From Geminicoccaceae bacterium (GTDB taxonomy: Bacteria; Pseudomonadota; Alphaproteobacteria; Geminicoccales; Geminicoccaceae), in the NCBI GenBank assembly GCA_028285265.1, contig JANQPX010000049.1:124001-188000 (forward strand): DNA of 64,000 nt, written 5' to 3'. The notes under the pieces are model-generated. The model did no database searches. It saw only the letters and a list, made by a program, of their open reading frames with translations, and had not been told where the DNA came from. Position 1 is the first letter of the stretch. Each line of letters starts with the position of its first letter. This document shows positions 52,456 to 60,040 of this stretch, in pieces. The position numbers and the translations under genes are program-made.

Positions 52456-52897
52456 ACCGCAAGTCGAGGAGGGCGATGCTGTCCAGATCGGCGACCTCGC
52501 GAAAAGGCTTGGTGTCACTTCGAAAACCCTTCGTCACTATGAGAAAATCGGCCTCATCGCCGAGGCCATGCGCACAGACAACGGCTACCGAGTCTTCTCC
52601 GCAGAAGCTGCAAAGCGCGCCGAAATCGTTGTCGGCCTGCGCACGCTCGATCTATCGATCGAGGCGATCCGACGACTCTTAGACGACGACGATGGCCGGT
52701 CGCTCCGCCAGCGGCTGCTCGGCCTTTTGGACCGCGAGGTTCAGGATTACGCGCTCAAGATCGCCGTCTTACAGGGTCGCCATGATGATCTGGAGGCCCG
52801 TTACCACGCGCTTCTGTCCACGCCTACGCAGCAAGATGGCGATTGCATTTGTGCAGCACTGATGCGTCCGTGTTCCTGCGGGGTGAAGGAAGACTAA
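52442..52897 (+). CDS. MerR-family regulator with Cys-rich tail
   Basis: A 151-residue regulator. ATG 52442 lies inside the end of the CooC-like gene, with GGGG a few bases upstream. The winged helix is VQIGDLAKRLGVTSKTLRHYEKIGLIAEAMRTDNGYRVFSAEAAKRAEIV, followed by a dimerisation coiled coil and a C-terminal Cys cluster (GDCICAALMRPCSCGVKED) that suggests metal sensing. Typical MerR promoters have over-long spacers, and just such a promoter follows this gene. It is the likely direct activator of the hydrogenase operon. The metal is not known. Confidence 0.88.
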   Translation: MRALRPQVEEGDAVQIGDLAKRLGVTSKTLRHYEKIGLIAEAMRTDNGYRVFSAEAAKRAEIVVGLRTLDLSIEAIRRLLDDDDGRSLRQRLLGLLDREVQDYALKIAVLQGRHDDLEARYHALLSTPTQQDGDCICAALMRPCSCGVKED

Positions 52898-52922
52898 TCG
52901 ATCGTTTTGCTGCAGTTAGCAT

Positions 52923-52954
52923 TTGACCTTGCCCTTGGGACAAGCCTTTAGGCT
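52923..52954 (+). promoter_or_regulatory. MerR-type promoter of the hydrogenase structural operon
   Basis: TTGACC (52923-52928) and TAGGCT (52949-52954) form a -35/-10 pair with a 20-bp spacer, too long for a normal promoter but usual for MerR-activated ones. Within the spacer CTTG-N9-CAAG (52928-52944) is an inverted repeat of the CueR/HmrR kind. A second perfect palindrome, CAAGCCT-TT-AGGCTTG (52941-52956), overlaps it. The small-subunit start codon is at 52987. Confidence 0.65.
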
Positions 52955-52986
52955 TGATGGTGGAGACGTGGCATGAGGAGCTTCAC

Positions 52987-54273
52987 ATGGCCGAAGGAAA
53001 CGGTCGGGGTCAGGCAGGGAACGGCACGTTAGGCCAGGGTCCTGATTCGGCGGGCTACATCCCGCGCTTCACGCTGGATGACGGCCCGATAACGGAAGTG
53101 CATGCATTTTGGCTTGCCGGCATGAGTTGTGATGGTTGCTCGATCGCGACTGTCGGCGCACAGAATCCGACCGTCGAGCAGCTTCTGACCGCCGCAATTC
53201 CCGGCCTTCCCAAGATCATCCTGCATCACCCCGTCCTTTCGGTTACGGCCGGCAAGGATTTCATGCAGGCCCATCATCTCGCGAAGGCCGGGAAGCTTGG
53301 TGCCCCTTACGTTGTCCTATTCGAAGGCTCGGTTCCGGATGAGACGATCGCCGGTGAGTTCGGCGGCTATTGGTCGGCCATGGGCACGGAGGAGCTTGCG
53401 GACGGCTCGATCAAGCCAATCCCCACGGCGCATTGGCTACGCGACTTAGCGCCAGGTGCTGCGGCGGTCATTGCGGTGGGCACCTGTGCGACCTGGGGTG
53501 GTATACCGGCGGCCGCCGGCAATGTGACCAATTCGATGTCGGTGATGGACTATCTGGGCAAGGACTATCTGAGCGCGTTAGGTCTGCCACCGATCAATGT
53601 GCCGGGCTGTGCGCCTCTCGGTGACAACATCACCGAGACCATCGCGTCCGTCTTGATGTTCCTCTCCGGCTTCGGGCCGCTTCCTGAATTTGACGAGCTC
53701 GGCCGCCCAGCTTGGATGTTCAAGTCTACGGTGCATCGCGGCTGTGTGCGTGCTGGCAACTATGAGGAAGGCAAGTTTGCCGACGAGTATGGCCAAAAGG
53801 AGTGTTTGGTAGAACTCGGCTGCTGGGGGCCTGTCGTTCAGTGCAACATGGTGTCACGAGGTGCCATCGGTCACAACGGCGGCTGTATGAACACAGGTGG
53901 CATTTGCATCGGTTGTACCATGCCTGGTTTTCCCGACGCCTTTGCTCCCTTTTACAAGGCACCGCCGGGCACGATGCTGTCCTCTACGGTAAGCCGCGGC
54001 ACTGGCAGCTTTATATCGTACCTTCGTGGCTTCACCCAACGAAGCCGCAATCTGACGCCGCGTTGGAAGGATGAGGGCAACATTCCAAGCGGCTGGGCGA
54101 ATGTCGATGGCAAACCATCGTCGGTCGATAAGGCTGTCAGCTATTTTTACGAGCGTTTGAAGAGTGTCGGCACGGCCTTTGCTCCTGGATCGGATCGGCA
54201 AAAGGAGCTGCAGGCGTCTGCGAGGCGCTATCTGGATGGTGCCAAGACGTCCGAGCGGATCGCGGCGGAGTAG
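52987..54273 (+). CDS. [NiFe]-hydrogenase small subunit, high-affinity group 1h/1l-like
   Basis: A 428-residue electron-transfer subunit. ATG 52987 has GAGGAG six bases upstream. Seen: the proximal-cluster Cys48/Cys51 in AGMSCDGCSIATVG, Cys in VGTCATWGGIP and Cys in NVPGCAPLGDNITE; the distal His/Cys in VHRGCVR and the Cys-rich LGCWGPVVQCN...GGCMNTGGICIGCTMPGFPD for the remaining clusters. There is no twin-Arg signal and no C-terminal membrane helix, unlike classic group 1 enzymes. The long sequence resembles actinobacterial-type (Hhy) and group 1l enzymes that oxidise trace H2. The exact subgroup needs a tree. Confidence 0.9.
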   Translation: MAEGNGRGQAGNGTLGQGPDSAGYIPRFTLDDGPITEVHAFWLAGMSCDGCSIATVGAQNPTVEQLLTAAIPGLPKIILHHPVLSVTAGKDFMQAHHLAKAGKLGAPYVVLFEGSVPDETIAGEFGGYWSAMGTEELADGSIKPIPTAHWLRDLAPGAAAVIAVGTCATWGGIPAAAGNVTNSMSVMDYLGKDYLSALGLPPINVPGCAPLGDNITETIASVLMFLSGFGPLPEFDELGRPAWMFKSTVHRGCVRAGNYEEGKFADEYGQKECLVELGCWGPVVQCNMVSRGAIGHNGGCMNTGGICIGCTMPGFPDAFAPFYKAPPGTMLSSTVSRGTGSFISYLRGFTQRSRNLTPRWKDEGNIPSGWANVDGKPSSVDKAVSYFYERLKSVGTAFAPGSDRQKELQASARRYLDGAKTSERIAAE

Positions 54274-54305
54274 GGACCGAGAGCCATGACAGGAAGGATG
54301 TGACG

Positions 54306-54590
54306 ATGACCTACTGGACCCTTGGTTTTCTCGTCGGGATCATCGTCGTTCTTGTGGTGGCTATCCTATTGCTCGGCATCCTCTACCAGGCGCGACGCAT
54401 CCGTCGTTTGGCGCTAGCGGCATCCGAGATCGTCGGCGAGATTGACGTCAACACGCGTTCAATATGGGCTCTTCGCGATACCAACGCCGTCGCCGGTCAA
54501 TTGCTTGATGGCGCTCGCGCGATCGAAGGGAATTGCGCTGCGATCGTCGACGCCGTGGGCCATACGCATCGCGGCACAGACGTTGCTTGA
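54306..54590 (+). CDS. Single-pass membrane protein 1 of the hydrogenase operon
   Basis: A 94-residue protein. ATG 54306 is preferred over GTG 54300 because AGGAAGGA ends eight bases upstream. One membrane segment spans about residues 3-26 (WTLGFLVGIIVVLVVAILLLGIL), followed by a basic stretch (QARRIRRL) and a cytoplasmic helical tail (EIDVNTRSIWALRDTNAVAGQLLDGARAI). It is the first of five consecutive proteins of this design between the two hydrogenase subunits. By position it probably anchors the enzyme to the membrane or links it to the quinone pool. The function is inferred. Confidence 0.75.
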   Translation: MTYWTLGFLVGIIVVLVVAILLLGILYQARRIRRLALAASEIVGEIDVNTRSIWALRDTNAVAGQLLDGARAIEGNCAAIVDAVGHTHRGTDVA

Positions 54591-54602
54591 GGGGGACTGC
54601 GC

Positions 54603-54929
54603 ATGCACTTAATCGACGGGACCAATCCCATCACGAGCTGGTGGATCGCGATTGCCCTCCTTCTTGTCGTGACCCTGGTGGTCGCCTTTTTGTTGCGTCT
54701 AATCATCAAGACGGCCATGGACATTGATGACGTAGCGGCGGAGATCTGGGTTCGGGGTCAACGCGTTGCCAATAACACAATTCACATTGCAAGCCTGCAT
54801 GCCACGAAGGATGCGGTTGGCGGCATCCTTGGCCGTGCCGGGCGGATCGCAGCTCATGCAACGTCGATCCGAGAGCATGCCGAAACCTGCCCCGGCTGTC
54901 CTGCTTGTATCTGGCAGGCAAAGCCGTGA
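54603..54929 (+). CDS. Single-pass membrane protein 2 with CxxCxxC tail
   Basis: A 108-residue protein. A membrane segment at about residues 12-34 (SWWIAIALLLVVTLVVAFLLRLI) is followed by a helical tail (AEIWVRGQRVANNTIHIASLHATKDAVGGILGRAG) resembling the tail of the preceding protein, so the two look like paralogues. The C-terminus carries Cys96, Cys99 and Cys102 (CPGCPAC), which could hold part of an iron-sulfur cluster or a metal and might pass electrons from the small subunit. It starts 12 bp after the previous gene. Confidence 0.72.
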   Translation: MHLIDGTNPITSWWIAIALLLVVTLVVAFLLRLIIKTAMDIDDVAAEIWVRGQRVANNTIHIASLHATKDAVGGILGRAGRIAAHATSIREHAETCPGCPACIWQAKP

Positions 54930-54942
54930 CGGAGCTGTTGTG

Positions 54943-55230
54943 ATGGTTTTTCTAACGTTACTGACCGCTATTGCAGCCCTAGCGTTTCTGGGCGTGGTGG
55001 CCTTTGCGCTCACCAAGATCGTGGCGGCGCTCGAATCGATCGGTGGTCGCGGCGACTCGTATCTTGCCAAGCTCCGGCTTGGTCTCCGAGCGATCGAGCG
55101 GGAGACCTCGCATCTGCCGCAGGCGGCGCCTGACATCAATGCAGGCCTCCGCAATGTTGCCGGAGGTCTCGCGGGTGTCGATGACACACTTGCTGGTTTG
55201 CACAAAGCGCTTCAAGCGCAGGAGAAGTGA
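54943..55230 (+). CDS. Single-pass membrane protein 3 of the hydrogenase operon
   Basis: A 95-residue protein. ATG 54943 has GGAG eight bases upstream; earlier in-frame starts lie inside the previous gene. A membrane segment (about 2-23, VFLTLLTAIAALAFLGVVAFAL) is followed by a long helical tail with heptad-like spacing (LAKLRLGLRAIERETSHLPQAAPDINAGLRNVAGGLAGVDDTLAGL). The tail pattern (hydrophobic at every third or fourth residue, Gly-Leu pairs) recalls protein 5. Confidence 0.72.
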   Translation: MVFLTLLTAIAALAFLGVVAFALTKIVAALESIGGRGDSYLAKLRLGLRAIERETSHLPQAAPDINAGLRNVAGGLAGVDDTLAGLHKALQAQEK

Positions 55231-55232
55231 CG

Positions 55233-55523
55233 ATGCTTGCCATTTGGTCCATCACGCTCCTGATTGTTGTCCTGGCGATTGTTCCGATCGCGGTGTCGCT
55301 GCTTCGACGCGCGTTGCAGGCCGCGCGCAATATCGAGACGTATTTTCGCGACATGAAGGAGGCAGGCTTACGTATCGCTGATCATACAGCAGCCATCCCC
55401 GCACTCGACGAAACCATTGAGACCGCTGTTGCGATGAAGCCTGTGACGGAAGGTATTGAGGCGAAGACGGGCGTGGTTGCGGGCCTCTTGGCCCTACGCG
55501 CAACGAAGGAGAACGGGCGATGA
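55233..55523 (+). CDS. Single-pass membrane protein 4 of the hydrogenase operon
   Basis: A 96-residue protein. ATG 55233 has GGAGAA six bases upstream; GTG 55227 is an alternative. One membrane segment (about 3-24, AIWSITLLIVVLAIVPIAVSLL) precedes a charged helical tail (RRALQAARNIETYFRDMKEAGLRIADHTAAIPALDETIE). Its stop overlaps the start of protein 5 by four bases. No cofactor-binding motif is visible. Confidence 0.72.
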   Translation: MLAIWSITLLIVVLAIVPIAVSLLRRALQAARNIETYFRDMKEAGLRIADHTAAIPALDETIETAVAMKPVTEGIEAKTGVVAGLLALRATKENGR

Positions 55524-55810
55524 TTGGTTTCTTGACCGTACTTACGGTCGTTGTCGTGCTCCTGATTGTGGTTTTGGTGGCCTATCACTTGATTGGCATT
55601 TACATCGCGCTGAAACGTGGTGCCGATCACTTAGAAACGCTGGCTGGTGGACTTGCCAAAGTCCGGGATGATACGGGTAGTCTGAACGCCAAGGTCGACA
55701 CGATCAACGGCGGACTCTCTGCGCTGGCGCCTGATCTTCTGAAAGCGAATGAGAATCTTGCAGCGATCGTCAATGTTGCGAAACAGGGTCAAGCCGGCAC
55801 GGCCGGATAA
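55520..55810 (+). CDS. Single-pass membrane protein 5 of the hydrogenase operon
   Basis: A 96-residue protein with a membrane segment (about 4-28, FLTVLTVVVVLLIVVLVAYHLIGIYI) followed by KRGADHLETLAGGLAKVRDDTGSLNAKVDTINGGLSALAPDLL, a coiled-coil-like tail close in pattern to protein 3. It ends 17 bp before the hydrogenase large subunit gene. The five proteins share topology, length and operon position, pointing to repeated duplication or a hetero-oligomeric membrane platform. Confidence 0.72.
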   Translation: MIGFLTVLTVVVVLLIVVLVAYHLIGIYIALKRGADHLETLAGGLAKVRDDTGSLNAKVDTINGGLSALAPDLLKANENLAAIVNVAKQGQAGTAG

Positions 55811-55827
55811 AAAAGGAATGCGTTTGG

Positions 55828-57708
55828 ATGTGCTTTGAAAATTTACCTATCGAGTTCGACGAGCAGGGTCGCGCGCATCTGAAGCCAGGGGTTAAGAACC
55901 CTTATGAGTATCAGACGCAGACGATCGAGGAGCGGCAGGAGATGCTGCGCGACATTGCGGTCAGGAACGGACAGATCGCCGATGTCGACTTCGATCCGGT
56001 GACACGTGTTGCTGGTGCCTTGGCCTTCCACTCGACCGTCGATCTTGAGAAGGGCAAAGTTCTCGAAACCAATTCAATGGCGACCCTGTTTCGTGGCTAT
56101 GAAGTGATCCTGCGCGGACGCGATCCGCGGGATGCAGCCTTTATCTCATCGCGTGCCTGCGGTGTTTGTGGGGGCGTTCATGCGACGGCATCAGCGCTAT
56201 CGCTGGAGATGGCGCTTGGTATCAAGCCGCCGCCCATGGGTATCGTCACGCGAAACCTGTTGCTCAGTTGCGAATATCTCTACGACAATCCGCTCCATCT
56301 CTTTGTCCTGTCCGGGCCGGACTATTCCGAGTCCTTGATCAAGCAGACGAATCCGGAGATTTGGGATAAAGCTGTGTCGGCGACCGCGAAGCATGTCGAT
56401 CTGCACGGCTATCGCACCATCGGCGAGATTATGACCGATCTCAATCCGCTGACTGGCAAGCTCTATCTCGAAGCGCTGCAGATGACCCGTGTGGCCCGCG
56501 AAGCCTATGTGCTGCTTGGCGGCAAGTATCCGCATCCGGAGACCATTATTCCAGGTGGGGTCACCACAACGATCACGACCTCAACCTTCAACGAGTTCTA
56601 TCTGCGTATTCAGCAATTCTTCGACTACGCTAAGAAGTGCATCGGTATCTGGGACGATGTTTTTGATTTCTTCTATGAAGCGGATGAACGCTATCTCGAT
56701 TGCGGCCGGCTGCCAGCGACCATGGTGGATCTTGGACAGTGGGATCATGAAGACTATTACGACGCCACTTATGAGAACTGCGACTATTGGGGTGAGCATC
56801 GCTGGTCGACACCTGGCGTGGTGGTCGATGGCAAGCTCGTGACCACCCGATTGACCGACATCAATGTCGGCCTCGAGGAATTCGTCGAGCACTCCTACTA
56901 TGAAACATGGGACGACTATCCCTTTAAGACGGACCCGCTCGGCAGTCCACTCAGCCCGAATCATCCCTGGAACAAGACCACGATTCCAAGGCCGGGCTCG
57001 CAGAATTGGAAGGAGCGCTACTCCTGGTCGACTACCCCGACCTGGGATCGTCGCACGTTCGAGGCTGGCGCCTATGCACGTGTTTATGTCTCTGCGCTCG
57101 CGAATAAGCTGCCGGCAAGCGAGTATATCGAATCAACGGGTAAGAGCCTTCGTCTCAATCTCGCGAAGGGTTCGAGCCTGCCGGCGATGGAAGTCGAATG
57201 GTCCGTGCCCGAGCACTGGAATGCCTTCGAGCGTAACCGGGCCCGTGCTTATGCGGTCGCCTTCAATTTGATGGTGACCATCGAAAACCTATCGCGCGCC
57301 TTTGATCTACAAAAGCGTGGCGAGACTAAGGTTGCGACGCCTTTCGAGATCCCAGCGGCAGGCCATGCGATCGGCGTCGGCTTTTGGGGTGCGGGGCGTG
57401 GCTTTCTCAGCCATCATTGTGAAATCCAAGACGGCTTACTTGCGAACTACCAGATTGTGACGCCATCCACTGTTAACGCCTGCCCAAAGACGCCCTGGGG
57501 CGAGCCAGGTCCTTATGAGCAGGCCGTGTTGAACACGCCGATCATCGAGACCAACATTACTGATCGATCGACGTTCCAGGGCATCGATGTGTTGCGTGCT
57601 CTTCGTTCCTTCGATCCCTGCATGCCATGCACGACCCATGTGATGGTTGAGGGATCGGATCGGATTGTGACACGTGAGGTGACCACCTGTGCTTGCGGCG
57701 TGAGCTGA
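55828..57708 (+). CDS. [NiFe]-hydrogenase large (catalytic) subunit, group 1h/1l-like
   Basis: A 626-residue catalytic subunit that holds the NiFe(CN)2CO centre. The nickel ligands are Cys111 and Cys114 in the N-terminal motif RACGVCGGVHATAS and Cys598 and Cys601 in DPCMPCTTH near the C-terminus. The 22 residues after His604 are the segment expected to be removed by the maturation protease. FDPVTRVAGALAFHSTVD and LFVLSGPDYSESLIKQTNPEIWDKA, and the extra-long middle, are like high-affinity actinobacterial-type enzymes rather than Hup/Hya. AAGGA lies 11 bases upstream of ATG 55828. The electron partner is the small subunit 1.5 kb upstream. Confidence 0.93.
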   Translation: MCFENLPIEFDEQGRAHLKPGVKNPYEYQTQTIEERQEMLRDIAVRNGQIADVDFDPVTRVAGALAFHSTVDLEKGKVLETNSMATLFRGYEVILRGRDPRDAAFISSRACGVCGGVHATASALSLEMALGIKPPPMGIVTRNLLLSCEYLYDNPLHLFVLSGPDYSESLIKQTNPEIWDKAVSATAKHVDLHGYRTIGEIMTDLNPLTGKLYLEALQMTRVAREAYVLLGGKYPHPETIIPGGVTTTITTSTFNEFYLRIQQFFDYAKKCIGIWDDVFDFFYEADERYLDCGRLPATMVDLGQWDHEDYYDATYENCDYWGEHRWSTPGVVVDGKLVTTRLTDINVGLEEFVEHSYYETWDDYPFKTDPLGSPLSPNHPWNKTTIPRPGSQNWKERYSWSTTPTWDRRTFEAGAYARVYVSALANKLPASEYIESTGKSLRLNLAKGSSLPAMEVEWSVPEHWNAFERNRARAYAVAFNLMVTIENLSRAFDLQKRGETKVATPFEIPAAGHAIGVGFWGAGRGFLSHHCEIQDGLLANYQIVTPSTVNACPKTPWGEPGPYEQAVLNTPIIETNITDRSTFQGIDVLRALRSFDPCMPCTTHVMVEGSDRIVTREVTTCACGVS

Positions 57709-57728
57709 GCGACGGGGCGGAGAGGTCC

Positions 57729-58403
57729 ATGACGTATGCGGGGAAGACGCTGATCGGGATCGTCGGTTATACGCCGGTGCTCGACTGTTATCCCCTCGGA
57801 CCGAGATTGATGGTGACGCTCGAGCAAGCGTTTGCCGATCGTTCCGACATCACGATCGAAAATATGACATGGGGTCCGATCCACATCGTGCAGCGATTTC
57901 AGGACCCAGACGTGACGAAACCGACATGTCTGATTCTGATCGGTAACACCGCCACGTCAGTAGTTCCCGGACGTATTCATGCCCATCGATGGGTCGGAGG
58001 TACCTTGCCGGAGCAGGTCATTCAAGAGCGCATCTATGAGGCGGTCACCGGCATCGTCGACATTGAGAATACGCTTGTGATCGGCGATCACTTCGGCATT
58101 TGGCCAGAGGCCTGCTTTTCCATCGAGGTTGACATGCAGGCGGATGCTTTTGGGCGTATGGTGATCGCAGACAACGAGGACTGGGCGGACGATCGCTCGC
58201 TGAAGGAGCATCTCGGTTTCTCGCCGCAAGGGATGATCGATGAAATCGCCGATCACGTCGTCGGCCTTGTGAACAACGCCGATGCAGGCGCTTCGCTCCC
58301 GCCCAAATCCGTTTCGGACCTAGCGCCGATTTCAGCGTTTACGCATCATCGTCTTGTCACGGATGGGCATGACGACGGCCATCGAGAAGAGGTGCTATCT
58401 TGA
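57729..58403 (+). CDS. Degenerate hydrogenase maturation protease-like protein
   Basis: A 224-residue protein. ATG 57729 has GGAGAGG just upstream; earlier in-frame codons give 12 extra residues. Its core follows the HyaD/HycI fold in order: GIVGYTPVLDCYPLGPRLMVTL against GVGNVLRGDDGFGVHTANRL of the true protease at 59549, and IENMTWGPIHIVQRFQD...CLILIGNT against IETGIGGIHLVQELMQ...LLLLDAF. The nickel-binding Asp of the DDG motif is not kept and the second Asp is replaced by Asn or nearby residues, so proteolysis is doubtful. A scaffold or chaperone role is possible. A His/Asp-rich tail follows. Confidence 0.65.
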   Translation: MTYAGKTLIGIVGYTPVLDCYPLGPRLMVTLEQAFADRSDITIENMTWGPIHIVQRFQDPDVTKPTCLILIGNTATSVVPGRIHAHRWVGGTLPEQVIQERIYEAVTGIVDIENTLVIGDHFGIWPEACFSIEVDMQADAFGRMVIADNEDWADDRSLKEHLGFSPQGMIDEIADHVVGLVNNADAGASLPPKSVSDLAPISAFTHHRLVTDGHDDGHREEVLS

Positions 58404-58798
58404 CCGAACAGCATACCGCGAAACCGGACGCTGATGCGGCGCTCGCTCGTCTTGTTGAACGTGAGGAGATCCTGGAGATCTGCTATTGGTATCAGGGTGA
58501 GGGCCTTGGTGATCGACTGACACCGGCGGCGGTTTTACCCTTCATGGCGAGCGATCCAAAGGTAGTGGCTGAGGTCTTCGACCTGTTGGTGGCGGATGGT
58601 GATTTCGTTGTTGAGAACGGTGGTTATGATTTCACGGCAGCCGGCAAGAAGAAGGCGGCGCGGCTTTTCCACGACTCCTTCACCGAGTTCCAGCTCGGCA
58701 GTCACGGCGAATGTACGGCCGGTTGCTGTGATGGCGATGAGGAATGTGACCACGAGCATCACGGTCACGGCCCGCTCGCCGGCCATGGTGCGGCTTAG
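58400..58798 (+). CDS. Hydrogenase-operon protein with wHTH-like core and Cys/His tail
   Basis: A 132-residue protein starting at TTG 58400, overlapping the previous stop. Residues 10-80 (ARLVEREEILEICYWYQGEGLGDRLTPAAVLPFMASDPKVVAEVFDLLVADGDFV) look like a helical, winged-helix-type domain. The last 30 residues are rich in Cys, His and acidic residues (GECTAGCCDGDEECDHEHHGHG), a plausible metal-binding site for nickel or zinc delivery. I do not recognise the family. The operon context suggests assembly of the hydrogenase. Confidence 0.7.
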   Translation: MTEQHTAKPDADAALARLVEREEILEICYWYQGEGLGDRLTPAAVLPFMASDPKVVAEVFDLLVADGDFVVENGGYDFTAAGKKKAARLFHDSFTEFQLGSHGECTAGCCDGDEECDHEHHGHGPLAGHGAA

Positions 58799-58804
58799 CC
58801 GATC

Positions 58805-59539
58805 ATGTCAGCCACAGAGCCAGAGCAGAGCGTGCCATCGGACGATCAAGTCCAGGCTTTGGTTGGCTACAGAACAAATGAAGAGTGGCAGGCTCTCTTA
58901 GCCCAGTCGGCGGCGCTGCTTGCCGCCCTCGATGACATCGACGACGAAGAGGTCAGGCGTAACGTGTTTGCGACGCTGCAAACGGTCGATGCGGTCCACA
59001 GAGAGGCTCTTCATCGCCTTGTACGCCTGTTTAAGGAAGGCGTGCTTGAGCAGGTCATTACTGATCCTGCGATCCACACCCTCATGGGCATGTATGATCT
59101 CCTTCCGGAAAAAGCACCAGCCTGCCAGAAGGTCTGGGATTTTCTGGGTGATGCCGAACAGGACGTGTCTGGGGCTGCTACCGTAGCTGCCCCCGAAGAG
59201 CCGCCCCATTGGTCGCCGGCACCGATTGATCGAGCGCCCGAGGATGGTGACGCCATGCTTTGTCAAATGGAGGAGGGGAAGGTCTTGCTCGTGTGCGCCG
59301 AGGGACAGCATTACGCCTTCGACGCAGCGTGTATCCATCATGACGATGCTGTTGCAGGCGGACGTCTCGCTGGATTCTCTTGGATTTGTCCAGGCGGCCC
59401 AGGTTGCGTCTATGACATTCGCAATGGTCAGCGTCTGGGCGGTGGCAGTCTGGTCTGTTACCCCGTCAAACTCGACGAGGCAGGGCGAATCTTGATCGGC
59501 TTTGGTATGCCGTTCGAGCCTAAGTTACCGGCGTTCTGA
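58805..59539 (+). CDS. Rieske-like iron-sulfur protein with N-terminal helical domain
   Basis: A 244-residue protein. The N-terminal 110 residues are helical (NEEWQALLAQSAALLAALDDIDDEEVRRNVFATLQTVDAVHREALHRLV...IHTLMGMYDLLPEKAPACQ), similar to a domain next to NifU-type proteins in hydrogenase operons. The C-terminal half is a Rieske-type fold: Cys176-x-His178 (CIHHD) is the first ligand pair; the second should be C-P-x-H but reads Cys195-P-G-Gly198-P-G-Cys201. One His ligand is therefore missing, perhaps replaced by Cys201. It may be an electron carrier to or from the enzyme. Confidence 0.78.
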   Translation: MSATEPEQSVPSDDQVQALVGYRTNEEWQALLAQSAALLAALDDIDDEEVRRNVFATLQTVDAVHREALHRLVRLFKEGVLEQVITDPAIHTLMGMYDLLPEKAPACQKVWDFLGDAEQDVSGAATVAAPEEPPHWSPAPIDRAPEDGDAMLCQMEEGKVLLVCAEGQHYAFDAACIHHDDAVAGGRLAGFSWICPGGPGCVYDIRNGQRLGGGSLVCYPVKLDEAGRILIGFGMPFEPKLPAF

Positions 59540-59548
59540 GGCGTAACG

Positions 59549-60040
59549 ATGCGTGTTCTCGTCGCCGGCGTTGGCAACGTCCTGAGAGGTGATGACGGTT
59601 TTGGCGTGCACACCGCAAATCGGCTTGCTGCCGATCCGCGTTTGCCGTCAAGCGCCAGGGTGATCGAGACAGGCATTGGTGGCATTCATCTTGTCCAAGA
59701 GCTGATGCAGGGCTATGGCAGGCTTTTGTTGCTGGATGCCTTCGATCGTGGTCGAGAACCAGGTGCGGTTTTTCTCCTCGAACCCGAGCTTCCCGAGACT
59801 GGAACCTTGGCACTTCGCGACCAGCGCGACTTTTTTGCCGATGTGCATTATGCGGCGCCTGTGCGTGCTCTGACGCTTGCACGCGAAGTCGGTGCCTTAC
59901 CGTCATTTGTGCGTATTCTTGGTTGTCAGCCGGCTGACGTCGATGTTTTCGGCGAGGCGATGGACGTGCGTGTTGAAAACGCTATTCCAAGAGCTGTCGA
60001 TCTTGCCATCCAGGTCCTGCATGAGATCGGCTCCGAATGA
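59549..60040 (+). CDS. Hydrogenase maturation protease (HyaD/HupD/HycI family)
   Basis: A 163-residue nickel-dependent endopeptidase that trims the C-terminus of the large subunit once the metal centre is built. The N-terminal motif VAGVGNVLRGDDGFGVHTANRL carries the first metal-binding Asp pair; IETGIGGIHLVQEL and LLLLDAFDRG supply the second Asp, and DVHYAAPVRALTLARE a His. ATG 59549 lies nine bases after the Rieske-like gene stop. It overlaps hypF by four bases. Confidence 0.92.
   Translation: MRVLVAGVGNVLRGDDGFGVHTANRLAADPRLPSSARVIETGIGGIHLVQELMQGYGRLLLLDAFDRGREPGAVFLLEPELPETGTLALRDQRDFFADVHYAAPVRALTLAREVGALPSFVRILGCQPADVDVFGEAMDVRVENAIPRAVDLAIQVLHEIGSE

Noticed and set aside
54766..54942. 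Upstream part of the third membrane-protein frame
   Set aside because: It lies inside the preceding gene; ATG 54943 has its own ribosome site and starts the membrane helix.
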